Shown: piece by piece, positions 1 through 5,442 of the stretch
Numbering within the stretch: the stretch's first letter is position 1
Layout of the letters: the number at the start of each line of letters is the position of its first letter
NCBI GenBank assembly: GCA_031177555.1
Contig: JAPSGM010000023.1
Location: 1-13,578 of the forward strand
DNA from: Chloroflexota bacterium
Lineage (GTDB): Bacteria; Chloroflexota; Limnocylindria; QHBO01
Length of the DNA stretch: 13,578 nucleotides
Reading direction: 5' to 3'
Position numbers and translations under genes: made by a program
The notes under the pieces: model-generated
Told to the model about the DNA's origin: nothing
The model's database searches: none
The model's input: the letters and a program-made list of their open reading frames with translations, nothing else

Positions 1-190
1 CGTCGAAGGCCAGAATCCTTCCGCGGCTGCGGCGCACGATATTGCCGTCGCCAAGCGCCGCTACGACGACGCCGTTCCCCGTCCACATCGATGCGCGACC
101 CAGATGGGGCGCCGCCGCGGCCATCGCCGCCGGCACCGTGGGAGACACGGCCGCTCCATCCCACGTCGCGACAGCCAGTACACCACTCAC
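1..190 (-). CDS. Asparagine synthetase-like lasso peptide cyclase (C protein), N-terminal part only
   Basis: The minus frame is open from 190 to the left edge and gives about 63 residues. It begins with VSGVLAVATWDGAAVSP, then AAMAAAAPHLG, then MWTGNGVVVAALG, and ends with SRGRILAFD. This order resembles the glutaminase-like N-terminal domain of asparagine synthetases: the start strand, the 'DG..V' turn, the 'M..A..H' helix, 'W..G.V.LA', and the '..ILAFDGRID' segment. The catalytic Cys2 of true glutamine amidotransferases is absent (Ser follows the start), as is usual for lasso cyclases, which activate an Asp or Glu side chain to close the macrolactam. GTG at 190 is the preferred start. A TTG at 217, preceded by AGGA at 7 nt, is an alternative adding nine residues. 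The call rests on a short stretch plus the B1/B2 neighbours. A Kelch-type propeller was considered because W[ST]G recurs after 51 residues. Confidence 0.55.
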   Translation of the reverse strand, partial: MSGVLAVATWDGAAVSPTVPAAMAAAAPHLGRASMWTGNGVVVAALGDGNIVRRSRGRILAFD

Positions 191-283
191 GGAGAAGGCA
201 TCATAAACGGCGCCCAACCTGACTTCCTCACCGGACCAGGGAGGTCCTCCAAAATCCAGCGCTACCGCGTCTACGGCGTCACG

Positions 284-1201
284 ATGGCTAGCGACTACGC
301 GTTCGCCGTACCGTTGCCTTCCAGTCAAGCTGAACCTGATCTGCTCTTCGAGGTGGAGACGGCGAGCCAAGAGAGTCGCGACTTCGAGAGGCTCGAACCC
401 GTGTATGTAGAAGGGATGCTGCCCGACGGACGTCCGCAGTTCGAGTTCTATGACCTGGGTAATCAGGCCGCGGTCAGGGTCATCGGCGCAATGGACTTCT
501 TCTGCAGGCGGAACGGGATCAGCTGCCGCCTCTACAACTCGCGCGAGCGCCATCTCATCGAGATAGCGCTCTTCGGCATGGTCCTATCTCTATGGCTTGA
601 ACTCAGGGGCATTCCGACTCTGCACGCATCCGCCGTCGTCATCGACGAGCGGGCGGTCGGCTTCATGAGCGGGCGCGGAGGCGGAAAGACAACGACCGCG
701 GCGGCCTGCGTTGCGGGCGGCCATGCGCTGTTGACGGACGATCTGCTTGCACTCGAGGAGCAAGGTGACGAGATACTGACTCGTCCGGGCTATCCTCAGC
801 TTCGTCTTTGGCCCGACCAGATCGAACACTTCATCGGTCCCCACGACCATTACGCGGCCTTCCATCCCAACCACGACAAGCGTCGCGTCACCGTCGGCGC
901 CGGCTTCGGCACCTTCTGTGGCACCTCGGCTCCATTGGCGCGTATCTACCTGCCACTGCGGAGACAGGATTCGAGCAGCGATGTTCGCATCGTCCGGGTG
1001 GCAACATGGGAGGCGGCGAGAGCGCTGGTGATCAGGTCATTCCTGCCGCGCGAGGTGGTGCGCTATGGTCTGCAGCCGGCACGCCTAGCGTTCTTCGCGC
1101 GGCTGCTGCGGAAGACTAGGGTCGCGAAGCTGTCGATCCCGCACGGCCTGGACCAGCTCTTTCGAGTCGTATCCGCAATCGAATCCGACCTCGCTCACTG
1201 A
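284..1201 (+). CDS. HPr-kinase-like P-loop kinase of a lasso peptide cluster
   Basis: The product from ATG 284 has 305 residues. A Walker A loop (SGRGGGKTT, residues 129-137) follows the strand-loop LHASAVVIDERAVGFM, and TDDLLALE (about 151-158) carries the acidic pair typical of the HprK C-terminal kinase fold. Homologues in lasso clusters such as paeninodin phosphorylate the precursor's C-terminal serine; that role here is inferred from the family and neighbours. The start is uncertain. A family-typical motif YRVYGVTMASD spans the 284 ATG, so the protein probably begins about 10-27 codons earlier, yet no ATG, GTG or TTG occurs in frame between 104 and 284. A GGAG at 191-194 precedes ATC (200) and ATA (203), possible rare starts. 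ATG 104 would add an arginine-rich stretch antisense to the cyclase gene. The gene diverges from the cyclase fragment and converges on B2. Confidence 0.75.
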   Translation: MASDYAFAVPLPSSQAEPDLLFEVETASQESRDFERLEPVYVEGMLPDGRPQFEFYDLGNQAAVRVIGAMDFFCRRNGISCRLYNSRERHLIEIALFGMVLSLWLELRGIPTLHASAVVIDERAVGFMSGRGGGKTTTAAACVAGGHALLTDDLLALEEQGDEILTRPGYPQLRLWPDQIEHFIGPHDHYAAFHPNHDKRRVTVGAGFGTFCGTSAPLARIYLPLRRQDSSSDVRIVRVATWEAARALVIRSFLPREVVRYGLQPARLAFFARLLRKTRVAKLSIPHGLDQLFRVVSAIESDLAH

Positions 1202-1211
1202 GCCTCAGTGA
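1195..1211. repeat. Palindrome spanning two convergent stop codons
   Basis: TCACTGAG-C-CTCAGTGA has perfect 8-bp arms around a single base. It contains the TGA of the kinase (1199-1201) and, on the other strand, the TGA of B2 (1205-1207), leaving three bases between the two genes. Too short a loop and no T-tract make it a doubtful terminator on its own; part of the symmetry follows simply from two facing TGA codons. Confidence 0.5.
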
Positions 1212-1729
1212 AAGGCGGCACCACGAGGCGCAATGGCTTGATCGAATGTGGCGTACCGCTGCCGGACGTCGCGGCGGTCGTTTATCGCGACGCCATCGTG
1301 CTCGACCCACGCGTGGAAATCGAGGCCGCTGGCTCCATCGGCTCGGCGCACCCCAATGCGGAGCTCGCCTTGCAGCCCTCGCCGCCGGAGAAACCACCAT
1401 AAAATAACCGAGCGCTGAAGGCAGTTCACGCGCCAAGGGCTGTACGCCGCGACCACCTGCACAATCCACGCCAGACGCTGTGCCTCCACGGCGCGAGCGA
1501 CACCGTTAGCTGGCGCGCTGCGGGCCACAGGACCATGGCTGAGGAGTGCCTGCAGTCTACGGAGGCCATAGCGGCGAAGTGCGAACCCGGATAACGGGAG
1601 GGCGAAGGGGGCTTCCAACAGCAGCTCGGCCTCCCCCAGCGAGAGCTCCAGTAGTCGTCGAGGAGCTCGACGCAGTGCGCCGACGAGTATCGAGATACGG
1701 CCCCTACGCCTTGAACTGGACAAGGCCAT
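1205..1729 (-). CDS. Lasso peptide B2 protein (transglutaminase-like leader peptidase)
   Basis: This 174-residue protein belongs to the transglutaminase-like cysteine protease family (Transglut_core3) that removes the leader from lasso precursors. The C-terminal half shows the hallmark order: VNCLQRS with catalytic Cys103, the LRRRG..GELRIGVRR strand-turn-strand, FHAWVE with His139, and IND with Asp151. Residues 15-65 are a helical, leucine-rich N-terminal part (RRLLELSLGEAELLLEA) as in other B2 proteins. ATG 1729 is chosen because it gives family length; the frame stays open to 1822 but that part is antisense-like within the B1 gene. It overlaps the end of the B1 gene by 26 bp on the same strand, so the pair is probably translationally coupled. 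It is expected to act with B1, which presents the leader peptide. Confidence 0.87.
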   Translation of the reverse strand: MALSSSRRRGRISILVGALRRAPRRLLELSLGEAELLLEAPFALPLSGFALRRYGLRRLQALLSHGPVARSAPANGVARAVEAQRLAWIVQVVAAYSPWRVNCLQRSVILWWFLRRRGLQGELRIGVRRADGASGLDFHAWVEHDGVAINDRRDVRQRYATFDQAIAPRGAAFH

Positions 1730-2009
1730 GGGCGACGAGGCGCTCCACCAACGACTGCAGGTCCTGGCGGAGGCGGTCCGGCTCCACCTCGAACTGGGGT
1801 AGCAGGCGCTGGTACGCTTCACCGATCGTCGCCCCTTCCACGAGCGCTCGGTACATCCTGGTCGCGGTGCGGTCCAGCCCGAAGTAGGATTCCGTGCTCA
1901 GGTTGAGGAAAATCGTTTCCTCATCCGGCAGCTCCTGCATCAGAACGTCTGTCGATTGCGACACAGATCGCTCGAAGAGGGTGTCCGCATCAATACTGCC
2001 CATGTTCAT
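1704..2009 (-). CDS. Lasso peptide B1 protein (PqqD-like leader recognition element)
   Basis: The 101-residue product matches the PqqD/RRE fold: a beta-rich N-terminal part (DVLMQELPDEETIFLNL, then STESYFGLD) followed by a winged-helix part (TATRMYRALVEGATIGEA, then a three-helix tail ending LVERLVAHGLVQF). Such proteins bind the leader of a ribosomal peptide and hand it to the B2 protease. ATG 2009 is the first possible start because a stop lies three codons upstream in frame; ATG 2003 and GTG 1964 are alternatives. No strong Shine-Dalgarno sequence precedes it. The two candidate ATGs overlap the ATGs of the exporter ATPase on the other strand, so the genes start face to face without an intergenic promoter region. 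Split B1 and B2 genes, rather than a fused B, is the common state in Gram-positive-type lasso clusters. Confidence 0.87.
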   Translation of the reverse strand: MNMGSIDADTLFERSVSQSTDVLMQELPDEETIFLNLSTESYFGLDRTATRMYRALVEGATIGEAYQRLLPQFEVEPDRLRQDLQSLVERLVAHGLVQFKA

Positions 2010-2820
2010 GGCCGATCATAATCCGCGCACGTCCACGACGCCCATCCTCGCCGTATACGACGTCACCAAGATCTACGAGCCGCCGCCGCGATGGCTTCGA
2101 CCGTTGATTCGGACTGCCGCTTCTGGCCCGGTCCCGGCTCTCCGTGGGGTGAGTTTATCGGTCCATTCGGGGGAAATCGTGGGCCTCGTAGGGCCCAATG
2201 GCGCTGGCAAGACGACCCTGATAAAACTCATCACCACGTTGCTTCAGCCCACTGCTGGCCAAGTTAGCGTCGACGGGTACGACGCGGACCGACAGCCATA
2301 CCATGTGCGAGACCGCATCGGCCTTGTTCTAGAGGGCGACCAGGGACTGTATGGACGCATGACGGGGTTACAGAACCTCGAGTTCTACGGCCGCTTGGCC
2401 GGCATGGGACGGACCACTGCCCGGCGCCGCGGGACCGAGGTCCTTGCCATGCTGGAGCTGACCGCTCAGGACAAGCTCGTGTTCGGCTATTCCGCAGGAA
2501 TGAAGATGCGGCTTTCTATTGGACGAGCGATCATGCCCGATCCACCGCTCCTCGTACTTGACGAGCCGACTCGTAGCCTTGATCCCGTTGCGAGCCGCTC
2601 GACGGGACGACTCTTTCGAGAGCTCGCCGAGACGGGACGAGCGATCCTCTTGTCCAGTCACCGGCTCGACGAGGTGCTCGACGTTTGCTCGCGCTTGATC
2701 GCGATCGTTGATGGAGTGGTGCGGTTCTCCGGGACCGCGCGAGATCTGGCTCGTACGCCGGCCGACGCCGCCCGAGCGCTTTCTGATCTGCTCGAAACCG
2801 AACCGTCCTCAGCCCCATGA
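2002..2820 (+). CDS. ABC transporter ATP-binding protein (ABC-2 type exporter)
   Basis: The 272-residue ATPase carries all the usual motifs: Walker A GPNGAGKTT (64-72), a Q-loop region with the variant LEGDQGLYGRMT (110-121), a degenerate signature YSAGMKMRL (163-171) in place of LSGGQ, Walker B LLVLDEPT (183-190), the D-loop SLD, and the switch histidine in LLSSHR (H220). A proline-rich insertion EPPPRWLRPLIRTAASG (26-42) sits between the first strand and Walker A, as in several ABC-2 export ATPases. ATG 2002 or ATG 2008 starts the protein; the open frame upstream is antisense to B1. The last four bases overlap the permease start (ATGA), so the two are co-translated. In this context it most likely powers export of, and self-protection against, the lasso peptide (inferred). 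Confidence 0.92.
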   Translation: MFMADHNPRTSTTPILAVYDVTKIYEPPPRWLRPLIRTAASGPVPALRGVSLSVHSGEIVGLVGPNGAGKTTLIKLITTLLQPTAGQVSVDGYDADRQPYHVRDRIGLVLEGDQGLYGRMTGLQNLEFYGRLAGMGRTTARRRGTEVLAMLELTAQDKLVFGYSAGMKMRLSIGRAIMPDPPLLVLDEPTRSLDPVASRSTGRLFRELAETGRAILLSSHRLDEVLDVCSRLIAIVDGVVRFSGTARDLARTPADAARALSDLLETEPSSAP

Positions 2821-3626
2821 CGCAGGCATTGACCCGCATCGCCGCGCTGACTCGTCGTGACCTGATCATCGAGCTGAGCTATCACTTCCAGCTCATGCTC
2901 AGGTTCTCGACCGTCCTGCTCGCAGTGCTCATGTTCTTCTTCCTGGGTAGGCTGATGGGGAGGCCCGAGGAGCTCTCGCGGTACGAGGGCGGATACTTCG
3001 AATTCGCGCTCGTCGGGCTCCTGGTAATGGGGTATTCGCAGGCGTGCGTCACCGCATTCGGCCGGAGCATCCAGACCGCTCAGGCCGACGGCACGTTCGA
3101 AATCCTGCTCTCGACACCCACGCGTCTCTCGACCCTCATGATCGGGACGCTAGCGGTGCCGATGCTTTTCGCCACGATCGACGCCGTGGTATATATCGCG
3201 TTCGGTTGGGCTCTTGTGGGGTTCACGGCTCCCCTCGCAGGGTTCGCCATCGCGGCCATGCTGTTGCTCTTGACGGTCGGTACCTTCGCCGCAATCGGCA
3301 TCCTGTCCGCAACCGTTATCATCCTGACAAAGCGCGGTGATCCCTTTTCGAGCCTGGTGCTCCAGCTTTCCAACCTCCTTGCCGGCGCCGTATTTCCGAT
3401 CGCCGTGCTGCCGGAGTGGTTGCAGAACTTCTCATACGTCGTGCCCGCCTTCTACGGCTTGCGCGGTACTCGGGAGCTGCTGCTCGCCGGCGGAGGGGTG
3501 GCGGACGTGGCCACGGACATCTTGGTGCTCGTGGGCTTCAACCTGGTGCTCCTTCCGGCTTCGTTGTATGCCCTCAACCGGGCGATCAGGATGGCGCGGA
3601 TTACCGGGACCCTCGGCAATCGTTGA
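2817..3626 (+). CDS. ABC-2 type transporter permease
   Basis: This 269-residue integral membrane protein has about six hydrophobic spans (roughly residues 26-46, 60-80, 105-132, 140-170, 180-200 and 230-252). The cytoplasmic loop after the second span contains TAQADGTFEILLSTPTR, matching the 'GT.e.LL.tP' signature of ABC-2 permeases that binds the ATPase. VFPIAVLPEWLQNFSYVVPAF before the last span is also characteristic. It starts inside the ATPase stop (ATGA) and forms a two-gene exporter with it. Its stop codon lies inside the left arm of an inverted repeat at 3622-3631. The substrate cannot be read from sequence; export of the cluster's peptide product is the simplest reading. Confidence 0.9.
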   Translation: MTQALTRIAALTRRDLIIELSYHFQLMLRFSTVLLAVLMFFFLGRLMGRPEELSRYEGGYFEFALVGLLVMGYSQACVTAFGRSIQTAQADGTFEILLSTPTRLSTLMIGTLAVPMLFATIDAVVYIAFGWALVGFTAPLAGFAIAAMLLLLTVGTFAAIGILSATVIILTKRGDPFSSLVLQLSNLLAGAVFPIAVLPEWLQNFSYVVPAFYGLRGTRELLLAGGGVADVATDILVLVGFNLVLLPASLYALNRAIRMARITGTLGNR

Positions 3627-3671
3627 AGCGTTCGGAAGACGACCGGTACGGCATCGCCTACACGCTTCAAC
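3622..3671 (+). terminator. Inverted repeat at the end of the exporter operon, possible terminator
   Basis: GTTGAAGCGT (3622-3631) is repeated exactly in inverted form as ACGCTTCAAC (3662-3671), a 10-bp stem with a 30-nt spacer. The left arm includes the permease stop codon. There is no T-run after the right arm, so intrinsic termination is uncertain; an mRNA-end stabilising stem or a protein site is equally possible. Confidence 0.4.
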
Positions 3672-4082
3672 TTAGCGGTTGATCTCGTCGCGGTCCTGGG
3701 CCCGATTGATTCGGGTCGGAGCAGTCACTGGAGGCGCGCGCACGCAGACTCCCATCGCCGCCAGGGCAGGCGGCATCGGTCCCTGAACCGATGCAAGTAA
3801 GACTGCACAGTTCCGAGGTCGAAAACTCGGCGCATGCGGCGCTCCATCGCCAGCGTCCGCCCGTGTAGGCGGATGAGCGTGGTTGGACGCATACGGCACC
3901 GCCAGCGGTAATGCGCCTAGGGGCAGCGGTGTCCGTTGCCTCACGACATGGCAGTCGCAGTCGTCATCGAGGCAATGCCGTTGGTGGTGTCCACGATGGA
4001 ACGCCCACGACGACCGGCGCTCCGCCCGGACGGCAGGATCCACGCCCACCTCGCCGCGGTCCCACATCGACCTGCGGGGCGG
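3627..4082. other. Intergenic region between convergent operons
   Basis: About 456 bases separate the exporter permease stop from the stop of the histidine-rich membrane protein on the other strand. Open frames here give proteins rich in Arg, His, Pro and Cys with no recognisable motif, and none has a convincing ribosome site. One 53-codon plus-strand frame (3948-4109, product starting MAVAVVIEAMPLVVSTM) looks the most protein-like but runs into the neighbouring gene. No lasso precursor pattern (leader with a late Thr followed by Gly and an Asp or Glu 7-9 residues on) was found. The region does hold two clean inverted repeats, listed separately, and no tRNA or CRISPR-like structure. Confidence 0.6.
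3773..3794. terminator. Compact hairpin, possible bidirectional terminator
   Basis: GCATCGGT (3773-3780) and ACCGATGC (3787-3794) form a perfect 8-bp stem around a 6-nt loop. It sits between two converging operons, where a shared terminator is expected. It lacks a U-tract in either direction, so the assignment rests on position and stem quality. A weaker 5-bp stem with an 8-nt loop (3813-3817/3826-3830) follows it. Confidence 0.4.
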
Positions 4083-5417
4083 CTAGTCGCTTGCTCGGCG
4101 CGCCACTAGACGCAGGAAAACCAGCGCTCCGACGATGGAGATGACCGCAAGAACCCAGGGCCATGGGGCGTCCCTGGGAGCGGTAGCGAACATGGTGGCG
4201 TCTGGAAGGAACCTAGCGGGAAACTGTTCCACGACGGCGACCGCGAGGGTATCGGCCATTTCCATCCCGTGTCGGATGGTCTCTCGGGAGATGCGATATG
4301 CCTCTGCGTAATCTCCTTCCGCGAACGCGTCCGCCTGGGTCACCAGTTGATGGGTGTGGTGCTCGAGGAGCTGGCGGAGGCCGCCCTCCGACAGGTAGGG
4401 GTTAGCTTCGGCCATGAACTCGCCAAAGTCCGCGTGGTATGTCCGAAGTGCCGCAAGTGCGCGATCGCGCCCTGTCTGGTCTTCCGCGACGGTGGCCCCG
4501 ACATAGGCGATGTACGCCTCGGTGTGCGTCGCCCAGAGAGCGCGGAAGGCACTTGCGGCCTGCCGGCCGTAGACATCGGCCACCCAGGCCGCCAGGGCAT
4601 CGGTGTTTGCGTCCAACGCGTCCAACGCCGCGGACTGGTCCGCGCCATCGGTCAACCCGGACCGCATCGCCGTCACGGCCAGCGTGGTGTGCTCGCCGAG
4701 GAGGCGATTGAGGGCCACCCGAAGGTCGCCGGCCGGGCTGAAGGCGATGTGCGAGCCCCTGTAGCGCTGCGGAAACTGCGTAGCAATGGCCCGAGATAGC
4801 GCGTCGCCGATCACGAACATGTGCTCGTAAATCCGATGCTGTGCCGGGTAGGCCTGGTCGTAATCCCCCTCGTCCAGGGCCGCGACCGCTTCCAGCTGCT
4901 GGACATGCTCGCTGACGAGCTCATCCACGGCTTCCTGGGGCAGGTTCGGGTTGGCATTGGCCAGGAAAGCGCTGAAGTCCCGGACGTAGTGATGGAGCTG
5001 CTCCTCGGCGATCTGCTGCGCCTCTTCGTCGTCCTCGGCCAGGGCCCGCGTGTAGTCGATGAGATACGCTACGTGCGAACGCCACAGGTCGCCGAAGGCC
5101 CTGCCGGCGTCCCCGCCATAGACGTCGGCAACCATCCCCACCAGGTCCGTCGTATTGGCCTCGAGTGCGGCACCGACGGCGTCGAAATCCTCGCTCTCAG
5201 TCAGCCCTGCCCGCATGGCCTCGCCCAGGAGGAAGGCGTGCTCGGCCAGCGTCATGTCGAGCGCCACCCGGAGGTCCGCGGCCGGCGTGTTGAAGTTCGG
5301 GACCGTGTCGACCTCGCTCGGCGGTACACGAAGGTCTGCCTCCGCCCCGCGTACCAGCGGAGCCGCCACCAAAAGAGACGCTGCCGCCGCAGCCAACCAG
5401 AGCGCCATGACCTTCAC
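4083..5417 (-). CDS. Secreted, C-terminally anchored protein with a duplicated histidine-rich helical domain
   Basis: The 444-residue product starts with a signal peptide (KVMALWLAAAAASLLVAAPLVRGA, about residues 2-25) and ends with a membrane span (about 419-437) and a short Arg-rich tail. Between lie two homologous helical repeats, about 47-219 and 230-403, each running 'DLRVALxxxLxEH', 'AMRxGLT', 'NTxxL', 'VADVYG', 'AF..LW..H', 'Y..DF..F..xANP.L' and 'EGDY..AY'. Histidines recur at equivalent places (60/243, 115/298, 143/328, 171/353, 199/383), suggesting metal or heme binding, though that is not shown. Similar repeats occur in secreted Bacillus proteins that databases often label 'copper amine oxidase'; no amine oxidase motif is visible here. 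GTG 5417 is preferred because AGGGGA lies 5 nt upstream; the frame is open to 5672 but that part lies in the next gene. It follows the zinc-binding gene after 25 bp, probably in one operon. Confidence 0.82.
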   Translation of the reverse strand: MKVMALWLAAAAASLLVAAPLVRGAEADLRVPPSEVDTVPNFNTPAADLRVALDMTLAEHAFLLGEAMRAGLTESEDFDAVGAALEANTTDLVGMVADVYGGDAGRAFGDLWRSHVAYLIDYTRALAEDDEEAQQIAEEQLHHYVRDFSAFLANANPNLPQEAVDELVSEHVQQLEAVAALDEGDYDQAYPAQHRIYEHMFVIGDALSRAIATQFPQRYRGSHIAFSPAGDLRVALNRLLGEHTTLAVTAMRSGLTDGADQSAALDALDANTDALAAWVADVYGRQAASAFRALWATHTEAYIAYVGATVAEDQTGRDRALAALRTYHADFGEFMAEANPYLSEGGLRQLLEHHTHQLVTQADAFAEGDYAEAYRISRETIRHGMEMADTLAVAVVEQFPARFLPDATMFATAPRDAPWPWVLAVISIVGALVFLRLVARRASD

Positions 5418-5422
5418 GGGTA

Positions 5423-5428
5423 TCCCCT
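5423..5428 (-). promoter_or_regulatory. Ribosome binding site AGGGGA fixing the GTG start at 5417
   Basis: On the minus strand AGGGGA ends 5 nt before GTG 5417. This supports GTG over ATG 5408 and over the longer open frame reaching 5672. Confidence 0.65.
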
Positions 5429-5442
5429 TTTCGTGCTGCTGC

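Noticed and set aside
104..283. N-terminal extension of the kinase from ATG 104
   Set aside because: It is Arg/His-rich low-complexity sequence antisense to the cyclase start, unlike the rest of the protein, and has no ribosome site.
1..300. Kelch/beta-propeller protein on the minus strand, suggested by W-S/T-G recurring after 51 residues and the frame staying open beyond 300
   Set aside because: The segment from 190 fits an asparagine synthetase N-terminus better and the lasso B1/B2 neighbours make that likely; the part upstream of 217 is antisense to the kinase gene. It is kept as an alternative.
3672..4067. 131-codon minus-strand frame in the intergenic gap
   Set aside because: The product is rich in Arg, His, Pro and Cys without motifs or a ribosome site and looks like chance translation of GC-rich DNA.
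3948..4109. 53-codon plus-strand frame starting MAVAVVIEAMPLVVSTM
   Set aside because: Its beginning looks protein-like, but there is no ribosome site, the second half is Arg/Pro/His-rich, and it overlaps the end of the convergent gene. It does not fit a lasso precursor.
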